The position numbers were made by a program, and so were the translations under genes. Positions 54,540 through 64,000 of a stretch of 64,000 nt of DNA are shown here, piece after piece (within the stretch, counting starts at the first letter, position 1; each line of letters starts with the position of its first letter). This DNA comes from Apoderus coryli (lineage: Eukaryota > Arthropoda > Insecta > Coleoptera > Attelabidae): positions 39,275,902-39,339,901 of the forward strand of contig OU452198.1 in the NCBI GenBank assembly GCA_911728435.2. Direction: 5' to 3'. A model generated the notes under the pieces. The model did not search any database. It saw nothing but the letters and a program-made list of their open reading frames with translations, and was not told the origin of the DNA.

Positions 54540-55600
54540 TTGTAATGATTTCTGGAAAATGTGTTGGTTGTACCTCCATCAAAATCTTCACCAATTCATA
54601 GTTATGATTTATTTTATAATGAAAAATTACATCATTTCTTACTCCCAATGATATTTTTGTAGCTGGTAAAACGACATTTCATATTTCACCACCATTGTAT
54701 GTGTTGTATTATACCGCCAAATAGCATCCAACGAAATTGAAAAGTTCTGCTGCACAGAATAGTGAAATAAAAAAAATTAATTAATTACGTACCGGCGAGC
54801 AACGACATGGCGGAGTTTATCTGGACAACGCCGTACGGCAAATGTCCGGAACAGGATAAACGATATGTCCTCCTGTGGATAACAAAACCTTTTACCAGTC
54901 CGGCTTTCAATTGGATTTTGAGATGAATCAAGTATTTTATTATGTGGAATGGTTTTTTTGCGGTTTAAAACGTTTCAGATTTGTACAAAAGATATTGGGC
55001 ATTACAACTGTAAGGGAAAATTGATAGTAGCTTTAAATAAATGAAAAAAAAATACGCAATGTCTATTATGAGGGAAATATCATTTTAATTTAAGTTGTTC
55101 CTAAGTTTAAAATACGGGGGTTGATAATTTATTTAATTTATGGCACCTGAATAAAGACGCATAAACCTAAGTATACACGGAAAAAACACTATTGTGTTTT
55201 CAAAAATTCACCATTTCATTCAATGATATGCTATACTAAGTATTCCTCGGACATAGTTAAATTTCAATCAAGCGAAGGCTTATTATTGGAAAATAATAAG
55301 AAGACATTGTTTTTTTAAATAAAATTTATTATTGGATGCTATTGAACAATTCAATTATAGTGATTCCTTGATTGTAATTCATACATATAATTAAATTGAA
55401 TCTCGATTTTATTACAAACGATAAGATTGAATGTCCCTGCAACAATAGCGTGTACTTTTTATTACTTGGAAATTACATTCTATCAATGCAAGCTTTAAGC
55501 TGTTTGGTGCCATTTCTAACTTTTCTTAATTTAATTATATCTTGTAGTGTATTATTATTGAGTCAATAATAATTATATCTATTGCGAAGTTGATTAGATT
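54540..55600. other. interval without a supported gene
   Basis: Nothing supported except possible continuation of the retroelement above. Confidence 0.35.
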
Positions 55601-55609
55601 AAAGCAGTA

Positions 55610-56125
55610 TTATTGAAAGAAAATTGTTATTTATTATTATACATTATAAAAAACACTTGGACAATATATCTAAGCCTTTTAAAACTGATGTCGTATATCA
55701 AAATGTAACTTGTCAATTACGATATAACTATTTTCAATTTTGTTTATTGGTCCTTGTACTAGAAGATACGGTTTTACACGCTGATGTATTTTTCTCTTCA
55801 ATGCTTTGTTTATTTGTGATTGTATTTTTTCTTCTATATCTCCAGGCGTCTGAAATATTTTTCCGTAATTATTATCAATGTATTGCATACCCGATGAATG
55901 AAAATATTACAAGTTTGCCATCATTTCCAATGTTTTTTTTTGTAATTTTTCAACGATTTTATGAAAATTATCCTAGTTCCTATTTTAGGTACTAATTCAG
56001 CTATCATTTCGGTAGATAAATCGGTTATATTATTCAATGAAATGCAATTTTCTGAAAATGTACATATTTCCGTTTTATCCACTAAATTTAGAAATTTTTT
56101 ACTGTTGGCGTTTTGCAATCAAATT
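55610..56125 (-). pseudogene. SAM-like domain protein remnant, function unknown
   Basis: The minus strand, in pieces, reads SENCISLNNITDLSTEMIAE, LVPKIGTRIIFIKSLKNY (a SAM-like five-helix pattern: 'L..LT.E.I..L.P.IG.R..F...L..Y'), then after a gap GDIEEKIQSQINKALKRKIH, YLLVQGPINKIENSYIVIDK and, frameshifted, LDILSKCF. I recall insect hypothetical proteins with a SAM-like N-terminus and a 'GPI....YVVID' segment, many of which look transposon-associated. That recollection is not verified. The split into three frames shows it is not functional. Confidence 0.45.
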
Positions 56126-56129
56126 AATC

Positions 56130-57125
56130 GAGAAATAAATAGTTTGCGTTCACTTTCAACGTAAGATAACTTACTAACTTACCATTAAACACAGGTATCT
56201 ATTAATTGCTCCAAATCCCAACTTTTCAAAAGATGGTCCATTATGTATAAATAGGTACCCTCAAACAACAGTAACAAAACAACACTGCCCGAAGACAGGC
56301 TATAGCAACTTTAGCGTTAAGTAGTGAGATCTGAGATCAGCCCGGCCGACAGGGGAAGTACAAAACCGAGGCACTATGATATATACCTACCACCACGCGC
56401 TTGCCTCGATACAGCTTGAAATTGATAGCAATAAGGTCCACACCAACAATAAGAATCATTGAATTCGAGGTACACTATAATTCAATGAATTCCTTATGCA
56501 TGAACTTAATAACTCATATTATTGCCGGAAATATAAACTGAGCAAAACAAATAGAAGAGTTTTGAGAGAACAATATCTTTTTATTCGTTTAAAAAGAGCA
56601 TTTAATATTGTTTACATTCTCTTTATGATATTTAATAAGCGACATATATGATTGCAATAATATTAGGATCTAATAAAAATATATTGATAACCTACCGTTG
56701 ATTGAAATATTCCCCTTAGCATTAACGCAACCAGTTGTATTTTCCAAGTAAATGTACGTTTACTTAGATTTCAATAATTTGCCTATTATTTCCACAAAAT
56801 CAAATCAATCATTAACTTAATGATGAGAAAATGCTTAGATAATAGTTGTATTTAACTCAAAAGAAAAGAATCCAAAAATAAGTCTGTAATTGGATATGCA
56901 ATATATTTTTTTTCTGTGTGTGCCACTTGATTCATCATATTCCTAGTTGTATATTATGTGTGTTTTATTTCCTCTGTTTTTTTGTTAGGTAGGTTTAGGT
57001 AAATTTGGGTTATCTAAACAAGCGACTACTTCGTAGTTTGCACTAAATCTCGCGCTTTGGGGATATACACAGTGGGGTTTAGGAATATAAGTCTTAAATA
57101 ATTAACATTGCTGTACCTAGGGTAA
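56130..57125. other. interval without a supported gene
   Basis: No gene seen. The stretch 56280-56410 is less AT-rich but shows no recognised element. Confidence 0.35.
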
Positions 57126-57129
57126 TTTT

Positions 57130-57271
57130 TGTATTTTTTGCGCTGGTATCTCCAAACGTTCTGAGTACGTATAACCTCAAAAATGTCCAACTTTACGATA
57201 GAGCTGTCAGTTGCCAGATTGCAACACCAGGGTTGCCAAATCCCGAAATATAAAAGGCAACCCTCGTATTA
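57130..57271 (-). repeat. solo mariner left end
   Basis: On the minus strand the sequence from CGAGGGTTGCCTTTTATATT through GGCAACTGACAGCTCTATCG to AGTACTC-like ACGTACTCAGAACG matches 3515-3630 of the 3.5-kb mariner with a few substitutions. The match ends before the transposase start, and no right TIR is nearby. Confidence 0.9.
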
Positions 57272-57274
57272 CTA

Positions 57275-57985
57275 TTGTATTTCAGATTATATTATTATAT
57301 CTTGTCGGGAAAGTTTTAAGGCGACACAACCGATTTTTTATGAATATAAAAAAGCAAACGTTAACGTTTCAATTCTCTCTTTAAGGGCATTATTCTAATA
57401 ATAAAAATGCCTCCACACGCACAAAAATGTTGTCGCCCACAATAAAAGAGAAGCAAGCAACATCAGAGACTAGCAGGAATGAAAAAATATATAGAAAAAT
57501 CCGTTTTGTCACGCAGCATGTGGCCATTTAGAATAGCGTAAATATTATGGAAATTTTTATCTCTGGAATCATTTTATATACATACCAAAAGTAATATATC
57601 AAATTCTATATAAATGTATATGTTTTATGTTGATATTCAAATGTAAGTCCAACTAGTTCTAAATATGGCTATGGTTTTTGCAACCGTTCCTGTATACGAA
57701 ATTAATATGATGTCATAAATTACTAAAATGTAATTTAACTTTGCCCCCTTTTCAGTTAATAAAACTTCAATGAAACCTTTTTAATATTTATGTACAATGT
57801 CAAAAACACAACGACATTTGGTACAATAGCCAATAGCTTTTAATTACAATTTATTCCAGCTGTTCGCATCTGGGCATTACACAAATTTAGGTCATAGATA
57901 CTGGCGACCCTTACACTTTTCCAGAATTGGGCTTTTGGGAGTTTTAATTACTCTATAAAGGTTATACTACGAGAGACATTAAAAT
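57275..57985. other. interval without a supported gene
   Basis: No gene seen. Confidence 0.35.
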
Positions 57986-57989
57986 ATAA

Positions 57990-58340
57990 TCAGGAATATA
58001 TTAATGTTATATAAAATAAAAAAAAATATTTATCGGCATATATTTGAAATACATTTAATCATTTGGAAAGGAAGCTTCTTGATTCCGTCGCTGAAGAAAA
58101 CAGCGGTTAGTGAAAATGTTACCCTTCTAATGCCTGTTTCAATGGATCGAATATATGAGACTTGCATGGTATATTACCAAATCTGTAAGATGGATGTTCC
58201 AGGGTTTCCCAGGGTAATTGGGTGAGTTTAGCACGAGTTATGGCTGCAGCATGCGCCCGCGCATTCTCATGATGAAGAAGGATAACTCCAATTATCGTCC
58301 AGTGTCTTCTGAACGGTAAGCAGAAGACTATGGAATTTTA
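57990..58340 (-). pseudogene. mariner transposase C-terminal remnant
   Basis: The minus strand reads LLHHENARAHAAAITRAKLT, LPWETLEHPSYRFGNIPCKS, HIFDPLKQALEG, the counterparts of mariner LLHDNARPH..., WE.L.HPPYSPDLAPSD.HLF.PLK..L.G. The second catalytic Asp is replaced by Glu (HEN) and the PDLAPSD block by unrelated residues, so both late catalytic sites are lost. SETMAR-like subfamily, as at 9320-9845. Confidence 0.65.
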
Positions 58341-58627
58341 ACCTTCATCAGCGCCTTCTCTCCTGTTCTCCCTCACTAATAGTTCATAAAAAACCGAAAT
58401 ACAAGGTTAAATTTGATGTCCCTAGTATTCAATTAGACAAAAAAGAGTCAAAGTAAATATTTTTCAACAAACGAAACTAAAAATAAAGTTATACAAAAAA
58501 TATTATATAAGTACAAGGGTTTAAACTAAAAAAAAATCATATTTTGCGCTCAAACTCGAAAACGCGATGTGCAATTATTTTTGTCTCATTCTTCTATCTT
58601 AGAGTGGTAAAAACTACTAAATGATTG

Positions 58628-58925
58628 CTAATTTAAAGGACTTTGTATCTTTAATAATATCAAAGTTACCAATACCGGACACTTAATTTGATAAAATCCA
58701 GACTCCACTGCAAATTTTCTCAGAGATGTCGTAGGACATGCCGTGAAGTACCCCAGTACAGCTTCATCGTCACAAATAGGTTTCCTTCGTTTTATTTTTG
58801 TCTTTACGGACCCGAAATTTTTGAAATTATCTATTATCCGTTTAACAACTTTTGGTGATGGCTTGTGTTTTTCTGGGTACCTAGCAGAAAATGTATCACA
58901 CGTTTGTGACATCACTCTGTCACAT
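58628..58925 (-). pseudogene. DDE transposase N-terminal fragment
   Basis: FSARYPEKHKPSPKVVKRII, DNFKNFGSVKTKIKRRKP and LRKFAVESGF read as the first helix-turn-helix end, linker and second helix-turn-helix of DUF4817-type transposases ('F..RYP....PS...I......F...GSV'). The catalytic domain is not present downstream on this strand. Confidence 0.6.
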
Positions 58926-58929
58926 TATC

Positions 58930-59430
58930 CATAAATAATAAACAAATTTAGATAGTATTCGTTAGTATAATTTATACGCCCGCAATGATTATTACTACAA
59001 ATTAATGTCTACAATTTGTCATAGTTGTTGATTATTTTTGTCAATTGTCATATGCCATCATGGCCAACTAAAATCAATTAAATTTCAAATTCAAAAATAT
59101 GAAATGAGGTGTTGCCATTTAAAAATTTTGAATTATGACACTTTTTTCAATTTGATTTTTTACCCTTTTTTGAAATACCCTGTATTAATATTTACTAAAA
59201 AAATATACGTTGGCGGCTAAAGTAGGTCTATATCTCCTAGGATATTCTAACAAATTAAATTATTAAAGCTTCCATATAATAAAAAATTGTTATTATTCTT
59301 TATTCTGAGAACGTCATTTTTGACATAAAATTTCAAATATTTCGAAAACGGCTGGCGATAGGTATTTATGCATGAAATATGTTTAGAATTACAAGGAGAA
59401 TCCAAAAAAAATATAATTAATATATGGTCG
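58930..59430. other. interval without a supported gene
   Basis: No gene seen. Confidence 0.35.
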
Positions 59431-59431
59431 T

Positions 59432-59616
59432 ATTTGAAATAAGGAAGTTGACACCCATTTCCGGTATAACCGGAAGTGCTAGATTCTTGAAAACATTTTA
59501 GCCGAATTGGTCCCGTCGACCTAAGTACCACATCAGATTTTCAGATGGTTCCACAGTGTAGTTTCTCCATAAGCGATCGAATCCCTTCTCAGTGGGACAC
59601 CCGGTATATGTAATTC
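59432..59616 (-). repeat. TIR-type repeat C, copy 2
   Basis: Read on the minus strand it starts ATATACCGGGTGTCCCACTG, passes the near-palindrome CTTCCGGTTATACCGGAA and ends CTTATTTCAAATA, as at 17684-17850. Middle parts differ. Confidence 0.8.
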
Positions 59617-59769
59617 TGGCAGATATACTGTGTGTTGTGCCTTTTGCGAGAAAGTTTTGGGGTTTAACACTGAAAAATTGTTGAATTTACGTTTGATGAG
59701 TAGGCAGATACGCATTTATGGCGAGGCAAGATGCAATACTAAAGAAGCCGAGAAGCTTTATGCGATTCC

Positions 59770-60300
59770 CTAATCGCCGACATCCTTCTCGAAACACTTG
59801 CAGCATTTTTCAATCATCAGGAGGAATCGGACATCCATCGCCATCAGCATTCAGTCGCTAACGAGCATGAATTATTCCAACTCAGGGATTTCTGTTGTGA
59901 ATTCTAGCAGACCGATGCTCGAGCCGCAAACCTTGTCACAAAATCGACCCACTCAATCAGGCGGTAGGCTGTTGTAGGTGCGCTGCCCCATCGAGGCGTT
60001 CTCTCTCCTTTCGATGCTGTCTCTTTGAATCCTCATGTCGTCGACGCTGCTGTTCAAAAGCTTGATGACCCTCGTAAATGATACGCCACCATCTGCTCCA
60101 AGTTGCTTTTCACATCTAAGCCACACTTCTTCATGTTGGTCTTAAGAACATATTTGTACCTCTTTTGCTGCCCTCCCTGATTTCGTGAGCCGACCTTAAG
60201 CTGTGAATAAAGGATTCTCTTTGGAAGGCGTTCCCCGTTGGCATGCGGATTACGTGGCAAGTCCATCGCAGCTGGTCCCTCACAATCATCGCCTCAAGGC
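59770..60300 (-). pseudogene. LINE ORF2 C-terminus with zinc-finger-like tail
   Basis: The minus strand reads VIRMPTGNAFQRE in one frame and in another LKVGSRNQGGQQKRYKYVLK, TNMKKCGLDVKS, then EQQRRRHEDSKRQHRKERE and CDKVCGSSIGLL. Non-LTR retrotransposon proteins common in animals end 'R.P...LP...LYGEL..GKR..G...KR.KD.LK.NLK.CGI', 'FE..RR' and 'C..C.R.C.S.IGL..H'. Several frameshifts and stops are present. No RT palm is found next to it. Confidence 0.65.
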
Positions 60301-60354
60301 TAGTTGTATCAACTTCCTCCAGAACGCTGATGTTTGTTCGTCGGTCCTGCCATT

Positions 60355-60735
60355 TGATTCCAAGAATTTCGTTGATGGTACTCCTCTAGGGTTTTTAAAT
60401 GCCTCCGGACATCCACGAACTGGACGAAGAGTTGCCGTTGAGGAAGCGGTTTTAGAACGAATTGGTGAACAACCTAGCACCAGCACGCGTGCAATAGTAA
60501 ATCAAGTTACTTCACAATCAGCTGTTGCACTCTTACCACCTTCTAGAGTGCAGGAACTGGGTCCGCTAAATTACCAGCGGTGGGTACCCAATCGATTTCG
60601 CAAACCAACCGGATTTAGGCTCGACCATTCATTGTTATTACTCAATGAGGCTTGTTTCACCAAGGACGGCAGCTTCAACAGTCGCAACAGCCACATTGGT
60701 GAGAACTCACCAACAGCAATTTACGATTAACATGT
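60355..60735 (+). pseudogene. DDE transposase fragment
   Basis: After NASGHPRTGRRVAVEEAVLE comes RIGEQPSTSTRAIVNQVTSQSAV (helix-turn-helix region), then GPLNYQRWVPN and LLLNEACFTKDGSFNSRNSH. The TDEACFTKDG-type block should contain the first catalytic Asp, but it reads LNEACF here, so the Asp is changed to Asn. The rest of the catalytic domain is missing. The right terminus at 60898-61056 probably belongs to it. Confidence 0.65.
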
Positions 60736-60897
60736 GAGTCGGTATTGTTGAAGACTTTTTTGCAATTTGCAGAAACCATCTAGTAGGCAAATGCCATAAT
60801 CAACGTTACGTCAAATATTGACAATTACATCATTGTTAATATTACTGCAGTTTGTTTAACATACCGGTTAACTAAGTTAATAATCTGAAAAAAAAAT

Positions 60898-61056
60898 AAA
60901 AAATGTGATCATTCCGGTATAACCTGAAATAATATAAACCCGGAGATAGTACCTACATCAATAGACTTTCCGATATTACCGAACCCCAAAGTTTCAGCAA
61001 CGCAACGTATCTTTTGTAGTTCCCGAGAACTTTGGGGATGAATCACCCTGTATCTA
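60898..61056 (+). repeat. right TIR of the CAGGRTGATTC family
   Basis: CGGTATAACC, AATATAAACCCGGAGATAGT, TTTCCGATATTACCGAACCC, AACTTTGG and GATGAATCACCCTGTAT follow the same order as 53463-53607. Confidence 0.88.
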
Positions 61057-61300
61057 CACCTACCTAATCCTTCATTATCCTATTATAAACTACTAAAGCT
61101 AACAGTTTTCTGTTTTGTTTTCTTTCTCCATCAGACAACTCACTTAAAATTCAACAACAGAATTATAATTATTATTATCGTATTATAAAATTTTTGAATT
61201 TACACTTTATCCTTAATCCTATATCTGCTTAACATCTAGACTAGTGTAGGTAAATATAGCAAGCGGCAGCGTTTGCCGCGGCCCTCTAATTCGTTTAGTT

Positions 61301-61660
61301 TTATCCATAAATATCCATTTTTAAATCCGTTTTACGTGACTTCAACGTGGCAACACGAGAAGCACTTTTTGTGCGCACGGAACAAATAGGATTAAAAATT
61401 GATCGAAAATGCTTTTGAAACATCAGGTGATAAATTTTATGTATTCTAGCTTTGTTATCACTTCTCGTTATTTTTGAAAGTATTAATATCCTGAAATTAT
61501 CCAAAAAGTCTATACAATAAACTGCTGCTTTTCGACATGGAAGTCTTATACATTCTATTTTTTTATTCGAAACCATTTTGTGTTGTAAAACAGTGTTAAG
61601 TATAAACAAATTAATCTGTTTATTTTCGAGAAAGTTTTGCGAGTTTTCTAAAAGTTTCAT
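61301..61660 (-). CDS. unrecognised 119-codon open frame, doubtful
   Basis: The frame starts MKLLENSQNFLENKQINLFI and ends near KSRKTDLKMDIYG with no recognised domain. It is Lys/Ile/Asn-rich like translated AT-rich DNA but longer than chance frames nearby, and its C-terminal part is more basic. It lies next to a repeat array at 61685. It could belong to the same mobile element or be noise. Confidence 0.25.
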   Translation of the reverse strand: MKLLENSQNFLENKQINLFILNTVLQHKMVSNKKIECIRLPCRKAAVYCIDFLDNFRILILSKITRSDNKARIHKIYHLMFQKHFRSIFNPICSVRTKSASRVATLKSRKTDLKMDIYG

Positions 61661-61684
61661 TCACAATAGTCTATTGTGCAACGA

Positions 61685-61965
61685 ACATGAAATGACATAG
61701 GTATATGCCTGCGGCTCATGCTGCAAATCAATGAGTAGGAAATGGTCATTTCATTTGAGTTTCATACTATACTTTGTCTACGGCTCTTTTAATAATAATA
61801 ATAAACTTTATTGACCATTCATCGGTATAAAATATGAAATGACATATATTTCCTGCGAGTATGATCGTTTGCAGCATGAGCCGCAGGCGAGTGCTGCAAA
61901 TCATACGAGTAGGAAATGGTCATTTCATGTGAGTTTCACACTATACTTTTTCTACGACTGTTCTA
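61685..61965. repeat. two-unit repeat around a LINE tail insertion
   Basis: Units at 61710-61795 and 61875-61960 share GAGTAGGAAATGGTCATTTCAT, GAGTTTCA and CTATACTTT. Between them AATAATAATAATAAACTTTATTG at 61794-61816 looks like a minus-strand LINE 3' tail. Confidence 0.7.
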
Positions 61966-62095
61966 ATGCTTTTGAATAAATTTACCATAATTTTTAGAAA
62001 AATATTTGTTTTGCGAAACTTATCCTTGCTAGCGTATAAGCCTAAATACGATAAATTAGAAGTATTAAATTGACTAGGTGGTGTTAAACTATATT
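61964..62095 (+). repeat. direct repeat E, copy 1
   Basis: From AATGCTTTTGAATAA through TTGACTAGGTGGTGTTAAAC this matches 63862-64000 with small indels, same orientation. Confidence 0.85.
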
Positions 62096-62255
62096 CGCTA
62101 TCACTGTTTGTGTGTTTTGAAATTAGCGAAATACTTCATTATAATTATCATTAATTATAAATACCAAAACTGTCAATTTGGTGTTTGTATTTTCGGCGTT
62201 GCTATGGTGATTTTTCATGCCCGCCGCTACTTTTGTCATTACCAGGAAATTTTAT

Positions 62256-62318
62256 CCGTGCGTAATAATATTTCCCACTAGTTGCTAGGTAACTAGTGGG
62301 AAATATTATTACGCACGG
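62256..62318. repeat. perfect 28-bp hairpin
   Basis: Left arm 62256-62283 (begins CCGTGCGTAATAATATTTCC) is exactly inverse to 62291-62318, with a 7-base loop GCTAGGT. Confidence 0.95.
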
Positions 62319-62598
62319 GTAAATGATAAACAGCATTACAATGTACTACATTGTCAAATCATGATTGAACATATAATAAAGGCATTTAAAGACAGTCGTA
62401 GAATAAATATATATACATTGGCAAGACATATTGTGGTGTGTATATCACAAGTAAAAAATAAAAATAAGTCAGTCACTAAAAGTAGGAGGATGCACATGAT
62501 AAAATAAAACAAATACATAGAACGCATAAGTAAAAAATACAATATACAATGAAAAAAAAGTAAAAATTCTGACGTCACGCATGAGGCAGGCGCGCCGG

Positions 62599-63850
62599 TC
62601 ACAGTGTGCCAGAGCAGAACCCGCCATACTTCTGCAACGTATAAAAACCATTATCTACTAAGAGCAACTTTAGTTTATTTTTAAAAATATTTAAAGATGC
62701 TGATGATTTAATTGAGGAGGGTAACAAATTAAAATAGCTTATGTCAGAGTAGTGCGGCGACCTCTTGTAAAACTCATGATGAGCCCTAGGCAGCAAGAGC
62801 TGACTTCGGCCCCTGGTGCCGTAGTCATGGAGCGAGCCATTAGTTGATAAGAGGTGACGGTTCCTGAATGTATACACTAACAGCTTAAACAAGTAGATAC
62901 ACGGTGCTGTTAAAATACCCTCTTTTTTGAAGGTGTCCCTGCAGGAGAAGTCATAAGTTAGAATATTGAACGTATTATTCTTTTTTGTATAACAAAAACA
63001 CGATACATCTCGCAAGATCTACCCCAGGAGATTATGTTATATGCAATAGTTGAATAAACAAGGGCATAGTATATTGTTATCAAGGCTGCAGAGTTCATGT
63101 TCCCTTTCAAAGAATACACTACAAAGGATTGCTGATTGAGCCTCTTACATACATTATCTATATGGTGTGACCAGCTCAATTTTTCGTCGACCGTAACACC
63201 CAGGAGCCTTACAGACGAAGACCAAGACAAGATGGCACCCCCAAAGTGCACATCAAAGTCCAGAGAAGGCTTATAACCGTTGAATTGAATCAATTCAGTC
63301 TTATTTCGGTTCACCATCAATCGGTTGGCACAACACCATAAGTTGAAGATCCGCAACGTAGACGAAATCTTTGTTTGTAGAACCTTAGGATCCCTATCAG
63401 ATATAACCAGAGACGTATCATCCGCATACATGAAAGGTTTGGCAAAGGAGAGTTGCGGAGGTAAGTCATTAACAAACAACAAGAACAGAAGAGGGACCAA
63501 AACACTACCCTGGGGAGTCCCCACATTTACATTATCACACTCAGACAAATAAGAACTTATTCGGACGCGAAATCTACGTTGATTTAAGTATGAGAAGATC
63601 CAGCTGTTCACGTTTCCCCTAAGACCCATACAAGACAGCTTGGAGGACACAAACTCTTTATCAACCGTATCAAATGCCCTAGACAAGTCAAAGAATAAAG
63701 CAGTGACATACTCCCCCCTTCAGTGAGGTCCTGAACACACTGAAATCGGTTATGCATGACTCCGTCGAGAAGCCGTGCTGGCAATCCGCCAAGTATGATT
63801 CTCATTTAAAAAACTGAAAATTTGATCTGACATTACCCTTTCAAAATCTT
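62599..63850 (-). pseudogene. LINE reverse transcriptase (jockey/CR1-like)
   Basis: On the minus strand RVMSDQIFSFLNEN is followed by frameshifted pieces, then from about 63715 LSRAFDTVDKEFVSSKL (RT motif), YLNQRRFRVRI, GTPQGSVLVPLLFLLFVNDL, FMYADDTSLVISD (catalytic Asp pair near 63420), NRNKTELIQFN, VRLLGVTVDEKLSWSHHID, YSTIAYNIISWG and IQKRIIRSIF. A frameshift near 62990 leads to SCRDTFKKEGILTAPCIYLF and the C-terminus LHDYGTRGRS, YFNLLPSSIK, FKNKLKLLL, stop at 62599. 5'-truncated inside the RT domain, two frameshifts. All core RT motifs are still visible. Confidence 0.92.
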
Positions 63851-63861
63851 CGATATGATTA

Positions 63862-64000
63862 TAATGCTTTTGAATAATTTAAACATCATAATTTTTAGGG
63901 AAATATTTGAAACTTACCTATACTCGCCCTGTTGGCGTAAACTTAAATACGATGATTTAAAAGTAATAAATTGACTAGGTGGTGTTAAACTATATTCTCT
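63862..64000 (+). repeat. direct repeat E, copy 2 (runs off the window)
   Basis: Same sequence as 61964-62095 and still continuing at the last base of the window. Its left edge is close to the truncated 5' end of the LINE. Confidence 0.85.

Noticed and set aside
55624..55995. 123-codon plus-strand open frame
   Set aside because: It is the reverse of the minus-strand SAM-like remnant, whose translation shows protein-like motifs while this one does not.
1..64000. A multi-gene prokaryotic-style system, operon or defence island
   Set aside because: No operon spacing, ribosome binding sites or bacterial gene families. Splice sites, LINEs, mariner and Crypton elements show animal nuclear DNA.

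Overview
The window looks like non-coding, transposon-rich DNA from an AT-rich insect genome; a beetle or another large-genome insect would fit, but the sequence does not settle the order. Almost every stretch with recognisable protein homology belongs to a transposable element, and nearly all copies are truncated, frameshifted or carry stops. Families seen are mariner, Tc1-like and other DDE-superfamily DNA transposons, a pogo-like C-terminus, Crypton tyrosine recombinases, non-LTR retrotransposons (LINEs) of several clades, Penelope-like GIY-YIG fragments, a BEL/Pao LTR-element remnant and several terminal-inverted-repeat (TIR) non-autonomous elements. All functional calls were made by reading translations by eye; no database search was possible.

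Layout: 1-9.8 kb holds a MITE copy, a transposase N-terminal scrap, two Crypton C-terminal scraps, a mariner with both TIRs and TA target duplications (3515-4742), a LINE scrap and a degraded second mariner. 10.2-14.5 kb holds a transposase with one nonsense codon and several frameshifts, a LINE reverse transcriptase ending at a microsatellite, and a BEL/Pao remnant whose Gag is joined to the Pol C-terminus by deletion. 15.7-26.7 kb holds MITEs, a tRNA-Ala-like sequence, LINE 3' ends, two candidate THAP first exons and an inverted pair of pogo C-terminal pieces. 30.4-34 kb holds LINEs, the only convincing host coding exon (a thrombospondin type 1 repeat on the minus strand with both splice sites) and a Crypton flanked by 22-bp direct repeats. 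37-45.4 kb holds two large fold-backs, a 2.57-kb DNA transposon with about 675-bp TIRs and a 1.69-kb Tc1-like element. 47-64 kb holds more transposase and LINE remnants, two opposed Penelope-like GIY-YIG pieces, a SAM-like pseudogene and a LINE lying between two direct repeats.

There is no operon or pathway here. The genes are independent mobile elements inserted in or near introns of at most one or two host genes. The most interesting items are the Crypton and its repeats, the long-TIR transposon, and a dispersed CTGANGA-hairpin-GAAAC motif resembling a hammerhead ribozyme core that recurs at about nine places, including near the Penelope-like sequences and inside two fold-backs.
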